Shown here: piece by piece, positions 1-6,077 of the stretch
Numbering within the stretch: position 1 is the first letter of the stretch
Layout: every line of letters begins with the position of its first letter
NCBI GenBank assembly: GCA_964370165.1
Contig: CAYJIG010000076.1
Location: forward strand, 1 to 7,928
Length of the DNA stretch: 7,928 bases
Direction: 5' to 3'
DNA from: JAAYCI01 sp964370165
GTDB lineage: Bacteria; Bacillota; Clostridia; Oscillospirales; Ruminococcaceae
Notes under the pieces: generated by a model
What the model was told of the DNA's origin: nothing
Database searches by the model: none
What the model saw: only the letters and a program-made list of their open reading frames with translations
Made by a program: the position numbers and the translations under genes

Positions 1-12
1 CGACAAGAATTA

Positions 13-41
13 ACTTTACTACATCTTCCCCTCTTTGTCAA
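13..41 (-). promoter_or_regulatory. Leftward promoter P2 (proximal), firing out of the window
   Basis: On the minus strand there is a perfect -35 TTGACA (36-41), a 17-base spacer and a -10 TAAAGT (13-18, 4 of 6 matches to TATAAT). Directly upstream is a very A+T-rich block with A-tracts (about 42-77), which looks like an UP element. The start point would be near position 6, so the transcript lies almost wholly outside the window. It sits about 120 bases downstream of a second leftward promoter (133-161) that shares the core TATTGACAAA. The gene it drives is not visible; a stable-RNA operon is an inference from the tandem arrangement. Confidence 0.65.
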
Positions 42-49
42 TACCTTTT

Positions 50-69
50 TTGAAATTTCTTGAAATTTC
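50..69. repeat. Tandem 10-bp repeat of TTGAAATTTC upstream of P2
   Basis: TTGAAATTTC occurs twice without a gap (50-59 and 60-69). Each copy contains the 8-bp palindrome GAAATTTC (52-59 and 62-69), and T-runs lie on both sides. The copies are spaced by 10 bp, close to one helical turn, so the A3T3 tracts are in phase, as in intrinsically bent DNA. The block lies just upstream of the -35 of the leftward promoter at 13-41, where an UP element would be expected. A regulator binding site is an alternative reading. Confidence 0.6.
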
Positions 70-132
70 TTTTTTTAGTACCGACGACTGTTCTGCTGTG
101 CTTCACTGCTGAAGAAGTAGCAACGGATTCTA

Positions 133-161
133 ATTATATGGACTTACATCGCTTTTGTCAA
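133..161 (-). promoter_or_regulatory. Leftward promoter P1 (distal), perfect sigma-A consensus
   Basis: The minus strand carries TTGACA (156-161), exactly 17 bases, then TATAAT (133-138): 12 of 12 consensus positions at the optimal spacing. The bases upstream of the -35 are A+T-rich and include an A6 run. Transcription would start near position 126 and run leftward through P2 (13-41). A perfect promoter followed by a second strong one about 120 bp downstream is the usual design of rRNA and tRNA operons in Firmicutes, but the transcribed gene is outside the window. Confidence 0.8.
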
Positions 162-202
162 TATATTTACGGCTGTTTTTTACCACCTTGCCGTGTGTAT
201 CC

Positions 203-231
203 TTGTACTATATGTTATTTTATGATATTAT
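203..231 (+). promoter_or_regulatory. Probable promoter of the ECF S-component gene
   Basis: TTGTAC (203-208, 3 of 6) is followed by 17 bases and TATTAT (226-231, 5 of 6). The start point would be near 238, giving a leader of only about 33 bases before the ATG at 271, too short for a vitamin riboswitch. A weaker alternative in the same stretch is TTGCCG (189-194) with TATGTT. The promoter diverges from the leftward P1, with about 40 bp between the two -35 boxes. Confidence 0.5.
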
Positions 232-270
232 AAATATCTTAAATAACATCTTTAAGGAGTACATATAACA

Positions 271-909
271 ATGAATATACAACATAAAACTCGTTCTCTT
301 GTTCAGTTTTCCATACTACTTGCCATCGAAGTACTTTTTTGTTTCACCGCTTTGGGTTCTTTGCCCATAGGGCCTATTGTTGCCACACTGGGAATGATAC
401 CTGTTATCTTAACTGCTATTTTAATGGGTCCCGCAATGGGTAGCTTAATGGGTTTCTTTTTTGGATTGTTCAGTTTTATTGTTTGGACATTTATGCCACC
501 GCCATCTTCAGCAGTAATTGCTTTTGTCTTTACACCTTTTTATTCTATAGGTGAAAACCAAGGTAACTTTGGTAGTCTGCTTATTTGTTTTTTACCTCGT
601 ATACTTATAGGTACTGCTACAGGGGCTATTTTCCTTTTAATGAAAAAGCTACCTCAAAAGCTTGATTTTATACGTTATGTTATTGCGGGTGCCGCCGGAA
701 GTCTTGTGAACACTATTGGTGTACTAGGTGGTATTTGGATATTTTTCGGCGATGCATACTCTTCCATTGTTGGTATTGCCATGAGCACCATTTTGCTTAC
801 CACTTTAAGTGTAAACGGGTTATTGGAAGCTGTTATCTCGGGAGCGTCTGCCTTACTTGTTTGCAAGCCGCTACGCAAAGCACTTGAAAAATCAGGATAT
901 AACAAATAA
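271..909 (+). CDS. ECF transporter S component (vitamin-type, substrate unassigned)
   Basis: This is the membrane-embedded substrate-binding subunit of an energy-coupling factor transporter. The 212-residue protein has about six hydrophobic segments (roughly 11-29, 36-52, 57-74, 100-123, 133-158 and 168-198), and both its size and its topology match the family. Residues 28-45 (LGSLPIGPIVATLGMIPV) and the following MGPAMGSLMGFFFGLFSF stretch look like the ECF_trnsprt family that includes pantothenate and riboflavin/folate S proteins. The ATG has a good AAGGAG site (254-259) 11 bases upstream. No EcfA ATPase or EcfT gene lies beside it, so it probably uses a shared energizing module encoded elsewhere (group II arrangement). 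No riboswitch fits in the short leader, so nothing in the leader helps to name the vitamin. The gene is a single unit, closed by the terminator at 961-1007. The family call is firm; the substrate is unknown. Confidence 0.88.
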   Translation: MNIQHKTRSLVQFSILLAIEVLFCFTALGSLPIGPIVATLGMIPVILTAILMGPAMGSLMGFFFGLFSFIVWTFMPPPSSAVIAFVFTPFYSIGENQGNFGSLLICFLPRILIGTATGAIFLLMKKLPQKLDFIRYVIAGAAGSLVNTIGVLGGIWIFFGDAYSSIVGIAMSTILLTTLSVNGLLEAVISGASALLVCKPLRKALEKSGYNK

Positions 910-960
910 AGCTATATCCTACAAAAGTCTCAACACTTAAAAAAAGAAAACTTATTTGCA

Positions 961-1007
961 AAAAACAAGCTGACACTTCATTTTAAGCGAAGTGTCAGCT
1001 TGTTTTT
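961..1007. terminator. Bidirectional intrinsic terminator between convergent genes
   Basis: A perfect 19-bp inverted repeat (961-979 and 989-1007) flanks a 9-base loop. The stem core is CAAGCTGACACTTC, with A-runs on the left and T-runs on the right, so a U-tract follows the hairpin on either strand. It lies 51 bases after the stop of the ECF S gene and 27 bases after the stop of the minus-strand gene ending at 1035. It can therefore end both transcripts. Confidence 0.93.
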
Positions 1008-1034
1008 ATATACGTGGTATGCTCACAATGGTTA

Positions 1035-1502
1035 CTATATCATAACCGTGCTGTTGCCAACATTATTTACATATATTTCAATATTATCACCAACTGTCAA
1101 ATCAGGTTTCTCCCATATTAGACAACTTTTGCCACGATAGTTTTCACCATTTAATGAGTAAGAAAAGCAAATCACATAAGGAGATGTTTTTCCAAATGTA
1201 ATTCCTCTTTTATATTGAATTTCTTCTACTTTGCCTGTAACCCTTTTATTGTTTGAAATCAGTTCATTATGTTGATTTTCTTTTTTACGTGAGACAACAA
1301 CAAGCACGGCATTCACCATGCAAAATGTTGTCCCTATCATACAAAAAATCAAGGTCATTGTAGTACTGTCTTGCACCATGGAATGCTTTGATGGATGCAT
1401 CACACCTATTGCTACAAGTATACCCAAAAAGACAAATACTACACCTATACAAAGAAATATAAATCCCATCAACTGCGCTACATATTTTGGCTTTCTCACC
1501 AT
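1035..1502 (-). CDS. Small DUF3592-like membrane protein
   Basis: Function unknown. From the chosen start it has 155 residues: two hydrophobic helices (about 10-34 and 48-70), a basic turn (SRKKENQ), then a C-terminal soluble part (about 86-155) predicted to be beta-rich. That part (VTGKVEEIQYK ... PYVICFSYSLNGENYRGKS ... VGDNIEIYVNN) resembles DUF3592, where a Tyr/Gly-rich strand pair precedes a 'G-D-x-I-x-I/V-Y' strand. The ATG at 1500-1502 is chosen because AGGAG lies four bases upstream. Longer starts at 1547 (170 residues) and 1517 lack a recognisable site, but 1547 would leave only 20 bp after the previous gene. It is the last gene of the tmcAL operon and ends just before the shared terminator. 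Its DNA looks more A+T-rich than tmcAL. The gene is likely real; the family call is moderate. Confidence 0.72.
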   Translation of the reverse strand: MVRKPKYVAQLMGFIFLCIGVVFVFLGILVAIGVMHPSKHSMVQDSTTMTLIFCMIGTTFCMVNAVLVVVSRKKENQHNELISNNKRVTGKVEEIQYKRGITFGKTSPYVICFSYSLNGENYRGKSCLIWEKPDLTVGDNIEIYVNNVGNSTVMI

Positions 1503-1567
1503 ATCACTCCTAGCCATTTTATAAATAGATTTTTGGGCTATTCTCATATTATCTTTATTTGCTTGTT

Positions 1568-3217
1568 TTAAGCTGCCTCTTCCTCCACCGGCACATACTC
1601 GTAATCATACCACGGGTCATGCACAATATATTCTCCCGTTTGTGAGTCATACACCGTGGCGGTTAAAAACTTGTATGTACTGGAAACCCCGCCGCCTACT
1701 TTTAGAAAAATAATATACCTTTTTCCTCTGGCTATACCCTCGCTGATGGTTTCTTCTATGTCTACCATCTCCATCAAACCACCTTGCCACAAAATATTAG
1801 TGTAGCCACGCACCTGTAGTCCCATGCCGTAAAAGCTATCTTCTCTCGGATACATAGACAATATTCGCTGTGCAAGCAGCTCATTATATACTAAATAGTC
1901 GTTTTGCGTCACGGTTCCGTTTGCGTCCACTTGTTCTTCTATAGCCACATAATAATTCGGCACCTGTAAATATTGCCATAGTTGCGTCGCACCAACAATC
2001 ATACACACGCCTATTGTACACACTACGGCTATCTGCCATTTTTCAGTGTTCTGTATCTGCGCTTTAACACAAGCACACAGCAGTAAAAATATTAAAATTA
2101 GCGGCACTACTACTTTCATGCGATCATATGTATATTCCACTGCATGTTGGCGCAACATAAAGTTTTCAATCATTGGAAACGCCATCACAAAAACCCACGG
2201 CCAAAACTTTTTTATCATGCCAATCAGCGTTTTTCTTGCTTTTGGTAAAACAATCACCACTACGAATGCAACACCCACCATCGTCCATAAAGGACGGTGA
2301 CTGCGAAACAGCATAACAAAATACTGCAGTAAAGGATCCCAGTCAGAGTCTCCACGCACTGAATATGAAAGGCCAAGCGCACCGAAAAGGTCTGCAAAAG
2401 ATATCCTGCGTGTGTAATGAAAAATTGTAAGGCCTACTGAACTTATATATGTAAGGCCTATTCCAAACGCCAGCATGAATCGCTGTTTAAAACTACGTTT
2501 CTCTTCATCAAAGCCATCCCATACTAAAATCAGCAGAGCATAGCCCACATTCGCCACATGTCCGCTCCACTCACACAGGGGTGCTAAAAAGCAACATATG
2601 AAAAATCCTATCTTACCACTCTTCTTTGAAAACTGTGTAAAGAAGAAAAGCTGCAAAAGCAATATCAATTGAGTAAGGCTTTGATGCCAATATACAGCAC
2701 CCTGGCTTTGCATAACTTCCGGCTGAAAGCAATATAGCGCTATCGTGCCCAGTATCACAAAGCAAGGATTAAGTATCCCACGCATTAGCCTTACCATCAC
2801 GGCCGCCGCAAGCACGGCGCAGGCTATATATAAAATACTGTTTAGTATATATAGTGTAGACGGTACATACGGCAAACCAAATATATTGGCGAACGCCCAT
2901 GCCACAAAAAAGCCCGACGGCCAAAACGAGGTGTAGTAAAATATCCCCGTATCGCTTTCCACTGTGGCGCCCCAAATCAAGCCTCTTGCGTCATCGTCTG
3001 CAGTTACCAGTGGCAAAAACAAATGTTCAGAAGCCGGTATATTATCATATGAATGCATGGTATGTAAAACATGCCATGTGGCGTCTTGGTTTACATAAAC
3101 ATATTCATCTTTAGGGATACGCAACACCACACTGGTGATTATCATCATCATGGCTAAAACCACAGTGATGATTAAAACAGGTGTGGTAACTTTTATGGAT
3201 GGTTTGATGCTGTGCAT
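1568..3217 (-). CDS. Polytopic GT-C-like membrane protein, possible glycosyltransferase
   Basis: A 549-residue membrane protein with an N-terminal helix (about 12-32), an acidic first extracytoplasmic loop (NQDATWH at 43-49, TADDDARG at 72-79, ESD at 87-89), then YYTSFWPSGFFVAWAFANIFG (94-114). About eight or nine more hydrophobic segments follow up to about residue 412. A soluble tail (about 420-549) ends in acidic residues. An acidic first loop followed by an aromatic 'Y-x-S-x-x-P' element before the next helix is typical of GT-C enzymes, which use polyprenyl-phosphate sugars outside the membrane. The motif QHAVEYTYDRMK (357-368) may be a family signature. ATG 3215-3217 is chosen because GTGAGG (3223-3228) lies five bases upstream; the longer start at 3334 would run 110 bases into tmcAL. 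The gap to tmcAL is 7 bp and the ribosome site overlaps the tmcAL stop, which suggests translational coupling. The membrane topology is certain; the glycosyltransferase role is inferred. Confidence 0.8.
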   Translation of the reverse strand: MHSIKPSIKVTTPVLIITVVLAMMMIITSVVLRIPKDEYVYVNQDATWHVLHTMHSYDNIPASEHLFLPLVTADDDARGLIWGATVESDTGIFYYTSFWPSGFFVAWAFANIFGLPYVPSTLYILNSILYIACAVLAAAVMVRLMRGILNPCFVILGTIALYCFQPEVMQSQGAVYWHQSLTQLILLLQLFFFTQFSKKSGKIGFFICCFLAPLCEWSGHVANVGYALLILVWDGFDEEKRSFKQRFMLAFGIGLTYISSVGLTIFHYTRRISFADLFGALGLSYSVRGDSDWDPLLQYFVMLFRSHRPLWTMVGVAFVVVIVLPKARKTLIGMIKKFWPWVFVMAFPMIENFMLRQHAVEYTYDRMKVVVPLILIFLLLCACVKAQIQNTEKWQIAVVCTIGVCMIVGATQLWQYLQVPNYYVAIEEQVDANGTVTQNDYLVYNELLAQRILSMYPREDSFYGMGLQVRGYTNILWQGGLMEMVDIEETISEGIARGKRYIIFLKVGGGVSSTYKFLTATVYDSQTGEYIVHDPWYDYEYVPVEEEAA

Positions 3218-3224
3218 ATATGCC

Positions 3225-4616
3225 TCACTGTTTTGTTTTTGTAAAGAAAGGAAGTAAGCCGGACTTGCCCTGAATAGCCGCAGGCTGAGTATATGCGCCG
3301 CCACCACGTCTGGGTTTTTGTAGGCAAAGCGCATGCAAATCTTCGGCGGACGCCTCCCATTGTACCATATCTTTTGCCATCGTACTAGTTTTTGCCAGTT
3401 TCGCCAAAGATGTGGACACCGGAATCATAGTGTTTTGCTTTATTCTTTTCAGTAGCGCTAAACCTTTTCCATTTGCGGCCAATATATGAGCAAACGGCGA
3501 TATGACCGGCGTGTGTTTTGGCAAGCCTAGCATTGCCGAAATTGCCAGCCGCCTTACCCGTGAATGGGTAAACCGTTTACTTTTTGCAATCTCAAACATT
3601 TCTTCTAAACAAGTGGCCTTGTTTACTGCTTGTTCCATACGTGACTCAAGTCCCTCGCCTGCGCCGGGATATTTTGCAAACTCGTCTGCTTTTTTGCCTC
3701 GCAATCGGCTCATGACAGCCATTTCATATCGGTTATAGTCCAGCACCATGCCGTCTTTTTGCGCCTTCCTATATAACGGCATACATGCCTCGCTCACCCA
3801 TGTTTCCCATTCTTCTATATTTTTTTCTCTTGCTAATTTTCTTAGCCATGACGCCGAGGCGTACCCGTCTCTAGGACTACCGTCATGCGCCGCACCCACA
3901 CGTGGTAATGGCATCGGTATAGGCAGTGGAAACAAACATTCTCTATCTGTGGTGTTGCCAAAAAGCCCCTCCACCACCTGCCACTGTATGTCCGGCGGCA
4001 TAGCCATGCGCAAAGCATACGGCACTTCGTCAAGCAAAGCCTTGATATACTCTATACCCAAAATGTTATTTGGCGAGCGTAAAACCTCTGCACTACCGGG
4101 TATAACAGTCTCTGCGGCTGCGGCACGTGCCGCAGCAAAAGATACTCCTTTGGCAAGTTCTGCTTTTAACAGCGGCGAAAACTCCTTTGAAATAAGGACG
4201 CTTGCTATATCCTCAAGCTGGTCTTTATTGTCACATTCTGCACCAAACGACAATATGTCCACACACCCGAGCGCACTCAAAAGCCCAACAGCGCCTCTGG
4301 CAAAACCTTCGGCCGATGCGGTGGCATACGGCACGGGCAATCGCAAAACCAAATCCACTCCACCTGCCAAGGCTGCTTGTGCACGTACATTTGTGGGAAG
4401 GTATGCCGCTTCGGCTCGCTGTACAAACGAGCCACTCATCACGCACACCACAAAATCCACACCGCCTTCACGAAGACGATTCACCTGCCATGCATGACCT
4501 TTATGGAACGGATTATACTCGGCTATAATGCCTGCTGTTATAGGTTCTTTTTCTGTATGCAGGCTGTTTTGTTCCATCATTATGTGTTCCGGCTTTGTCT
4601 CAAAAAGCTCTAACAT
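3225..4616 (-). CDS. tmcAL: tRNA(Met) cytidine acetate ligase (TmcAL, formerly YlbM)
   Basis: TmcAL makes N4-acetylcytidine at wobble position 34 of elongator tRNA-Met, using ATP to activate acetate as acetyl-AMP; it acts in the cytoplasm. Seen here, numbered from the chosen start: GIIAEYNPFHKGH (29-41) with the nucleotidyltransferase HxGH motif, VMSGSFVQR (59-67), FGAE (124-127), SPNNILGIEY (181-190), PRVGAAHD (238-245), YASASWLR (252-259) and SKRFTHSRVRRL (346-357). At 463 residues it is longer than the usual roughly 390-415, partly because of an apparent insertion at about 206-236. ATG 4614-4616 has AGAGGT six bases upstream. The longer frame starting at 4721 is excluded because that codon lies in the -35 box of the likely promoter (4693-4721). 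A shorter start at the ATG pair 4575-4580 is possible. It is the first gene of a three-gene operon, divergent from ackA. Confidence 0.93.
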   Translation of the reverse strand: MLELFETKPEHIMMEQNSLHTEKEPITAGIIAEYNPFHKGHAWQVNRLREGGVDFVVCVMSGSFVQRAEAAYLPTNVRAQAALAGGVDLVLRLPVPYATASAEGFARGAVGLLSALGCVDILSFGAECDNKDQLEDIASVLISKEFSPLLKAELAKGVSFAAARAAAAETVIPGSAEVLRSPNNILGIEYIKALLDEVPYALRMAMPPDIQWQVVEGLFGNTTDRECLFPLPIPMPLPRVGAAHDGSPRDGYASASWLRKLAREKNIEEWETWVSEACMPLYRKAQKDGMVLDYNRYEMAVMSRLRGKKADEFAKYPGAGEGLESRMEQAVNKATCLEEMFEIAKSKRFTHSRVRRLAISAMLGLPKHTPVISPFAHILAANGKGLALLKRIKQNTMIPVSTSLAKLAKTSTMAKDMVQWEASAEDLHALCLQKPRRGGGAYTQPAAIQGKSGLLPFFTKTKQ

Positions 4617-4622
4617 ACAGAT

Positions 4623-4628
4623 ACCTCT
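4623..4628 (-). promoter_or_regulatory. Ribosome binding site deciding the tmcAL start
   Basis: AGAGGT on the minus strand sits six bases before the ATG at 4614-4616. The other in-frame ATGs (4721, 4670, 4631 and the pair at 4575-4580) have no comparable site. The site overlaps the end of the upstream ATG at 4629-4631, which argues against that codon being the main start. Confidence 0.65.
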
Positions 4629-4673
4629 CATATATAAATTTACATTATTTACAAAACTCTTTGCCCGCATTGC

Positions 4674-4702
4674 TTGAAAAGTATTTTTTCCTATTATATA
4701 AT
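4674..4702 (+). promoter_or_regulatory. Promoter of ackA
   Basis: TTGAAA (4674-4679, 5 of 6) is followed by 17 bases and a perfect TATAAT (4697-4702). The start point would be near 4709, giving a leader of about 83 bases before the ackA ATG. Its -10 box shares two bases with the -10 box of the opposing tmcAL promoter, so the two polymerases cannot occupy the region at the same time. A weaker candidate nearer the gene is TTGTAT (4732-4737) with TAAAAT (4756-4761). Confidence 0.75.
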
Positions 4703-4703
4703 A
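4692..4703. repeat. 12-bp palindrome holding both divergent -10 boxes
   Basis: TATTATATAATA is a perfect palindrome. Read rightward it contains TATAAT at 4697-4702 (ackA), and read leftward TATAAT at 4693-4698 (tmcAL). Each is 17 bases from a -35 candidate on its own side, so the palindrome is best explained as two overlapping core promoters. A repressor operator at the same place cannot be excluded. Confidence 0.75.
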
Positions 4704-4721
4704 ATTCCATGCATAATCCAA
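4693..4721 (-). promoter_or_regulatory. Promoter of the tmcAL operon
   Basis: The minus strand carries TTGGAT (4716-4721, 3 of 6), 17 bases, then a perfect TATAAT (4693-4698). The start point would be near 4686, about 70 bases before the chosen tmcAL ATG. The -35 is weaker than that of the opposing ackA promoter, so ackA is expected to win direct competition. Confidence 0.65.
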
Positions 4722-4761
4722 GTATTCCTTTTTGTATTCAGAATATGCTCGTCAATAAAAT

Positions 4762-4776
4762 TTTCCCACAGGGAAA
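4762..4776 (+). promoter_or_regulatory. Small hairpin next to the ackA ribosome site
   Basis: TTTCCC (4762-4767) and GGGAAA (4771-4776) can form a 6-bp stem with a 3-base ACA loop in the ackA leader. It ends one base before the strong GGAGGAAG ribosome site (4778-4785). It leaves that site unpaired, so it may stabilise the leader or affect ribosome access. No known regulatory motif is recognised. Confidence 0.35.
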
Positions 4777-4791
4777 CGGAGGAAGTATTAT

Positions 4792-5994
4792 ATGAAAATT
4801 TTGGTCATTAATTGCGGTTCATCTTCGCTAAAATATCAGCTTATTGATATGACAACAGAAGATGTAATGTGTAAAGGTCTTTGTGAGCGTATTGGCATCG
4901 AAGGCGCTAATGTTGTTCATAAAGTAGGCGACAAATCTTGGCAGGTAGACGAGCCCCTAGATACCCATGCCGAAGCTTTTGCTAAAATGCTTGAGCTAAT
5001 GACAGACGGCGAAGGCGCTGTGCTGAAAGAAAAAAGCGAAATTGCAGCTGTTGGGCATCGTGTTGTTCATGGTGGCGAGAAGTTTGCCGATTCTGTTATT
5101 TTGACCGAAAAATCCATACAGGCTATTGACGAGCTTTCCGCTTTGGCGCCACTTCACAATCCGCCACAGGTGGTTGGTATCCGTAGCGCACAAAAAGTGT
5201 TCGGTGAAAACGTGCCTCAGATTGCCGTTTTTGATACCGCATTCCATCAAACACTGCCTCCTACTGCTTATGTATATCCCGTACCATATGAATATTATGA
5301 GCAATACGGCGTGCGCCGCTATGGTTTCCACGGCACCAGCCACAAATATGTCAGCCTACGTGCGGCACGTTTCATGGGCCTGCCGATAGAACAGCTTAAG
5401 ATTGTCACATGTCATTTAGGCAACGGGTCTTCCCTTTGCGCTGTAAACAGGGGCGTTTCCATCGACACCACCATGGGTCTTACTCCACTGGCAGGTATAT
5501 TGATGGGCACTCGCTCGGGTGATGTCGATCCTTCGGTTGTCACGTTCTTACAAGAAAAGCTGAATATCTCACCCGCCGAAATTAATGATATTTTAAACAA
5601 AAAATCAGGTATGCTTGGTGTTTCCGGTCTTTCCAGCGACAACCGCGACATTGAAACAGCCGCTATCGACGGCCATGCACGCGCCGCTTTGGTTCACAGC
5701 ATGCTATTTTATGAAATCAAAAAACATATCGGTTCATACTCGGCCGCAATGAACGGTCTTGACTGTGTGGTATTTACCGGTGGTATCGGTGAAAACTCTA
5801 AACGTGTTCGTAAATATACCACCCGTGGCCTTGAGTTCTTGGGTCTACATTATGACGACGAAAAGAACATGACAGGCACCGGCGAGTTTGACTTTGCCGA
5901 GGATACCTCTCGTGCACGTGCGCTGGTTATTCCCACAAACGAAGAACTTATGATAGCACAAGATACCATGCGACTTATAACCGCCGAACAATAA
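4792..5994 (+). CDS. ackA: Acetate kinase
   Basis: Cytoplasmic enzyme interconverting acetyl phosphate + ADP and acetate + ATP; in fermenting bacteria it is the ATP-yielding step of acetate formation. The 400-residue length is normal. It has the ASKHA fold and all expected active-site residues: N7 in NCGSSSLKY, R90 in GHRVVHGG, H122 in PLHNPP, D148 in FDTAFHQTLP, H180 in YGFHGTSHKYVS, the phosphate loop HLGNGSS (208-214), R241 in GTRSGDVDP, the adenosine loop FTGGIGENS (328-336) and E384 in PTNEEL. The GGAGGAAG site (4778-4785) lies six bases before the ATG. It is transcribed alone: a promoter at 4674-4702 precedes it and a terminator at 6018-6055 follows. The usual partner pta (phosphotransacetylase) is not adjacent in the window. 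It diverges from tmcAL, whose product consumes acetate. Confidence 0.98.
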   Translation: MKILVINCGSSSLKYQLIDMTTEDVMCKGLCERIGIEGANVVHKVGDKSWQVDEPLDTHAEAFAKMLELMTDGEGAVLKEKSEIAAVGHRVVHGGEKFADSVILTEKSIQAIDELSALAPLHNPPQVVGIRSAQKVFGENVPQIAVFDTAFHQTLPPTAYVYPVPYEYYEQYGVRRYGFHGTSHKYVSLRAARFMGLPIEQLKIVTCHLGNGSSLCAVNRGVSIDTTMGLTPLAGILMGTRSGDVDPSVVTFLQEKLNISPAEINDILNKKSGMLGVSGLSSDNRDIETAAIDGHARAALVHSMLFYEIKKHIGSYSAAMNGLDCVVFTGGIGENSKRVRKYTTRGLEFLGLHYDDEKNMTGTGEFDFAEDTSRARALVIPTNEELMIAQDTMRLITAEQ

Positions 5995-6017
5995 CGACAA
6001 TAGTGTATTTAAACTGC

Positions 6018-6055
6018 TTCGCCTTAGAAACTCGGTTTTTTAAGGCGAACTTTTT
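6018..6055 (+). terminator. Intrinsic terminator after ackA
   Basis: TTCGCCTTA (6018-6026) pairs with TAAGGCGAA (6041-6049). Inner pairing of GAAAC with GTTTT extends the stem to about 14 bp with a small loop. The T-run at 6051-6055 follows directly. It begins 23 bases after the ackA stop and separates ackA from the glycosyltransferase unit. Confidence 0.88.
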
Positions 6056-6077
6056 ATTTACTCAGGCTTTTGCGGCA

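Noticed and set aside
98..124. Hairpin around CTTCA-CTGC-TGAAG between the two leftward promoters
   Set aside because: The stem is only 5 bp with mismatched flanks and no U-run follows in the leftward direction, so it does not qualify as a terminator or attenuator.
165..270. Possible riboswitch upstream of the ECF S gene
   Set aside because: The best promoter leaves only about 33 bases of leader, and no conserved stem set or leader terminator is visible.
3218..3334. Upstream extension of the GT-C-like gene to an ATG at 3334
   Set aside because: It would overlap the tmcAL coding region by 110 bases, and the added residues do not look like a signal or membrane segment. The ATG at 3217 has a ribosome site at good spacing and directly precedes the first hydrophobic helix.
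3748..4497. Long open frame on the plus strand opposite tmcAL, about 249 codons
   Set aside because: It lies wholly antisense to a well-supported TmcAL coding sequence. Its predicted product is low in recognisable motifs and reflects codon bias of the real gene on the other strand.
4617..4721. Upstream extension of tmcAL to an ATG at 4721
   Set aside because: The codon falls within the -35 box of the likely promoter, so it would not be transcribed. TmcAL proteins normally start close to the GIIAEYNPFH motif.
4996..5343. Open frame on the minus strand inside ackA, about 115 codons
   Set aside because: It is a shadow of the acetate kinase gene, whose active-site residues are all intact on the plus strand.
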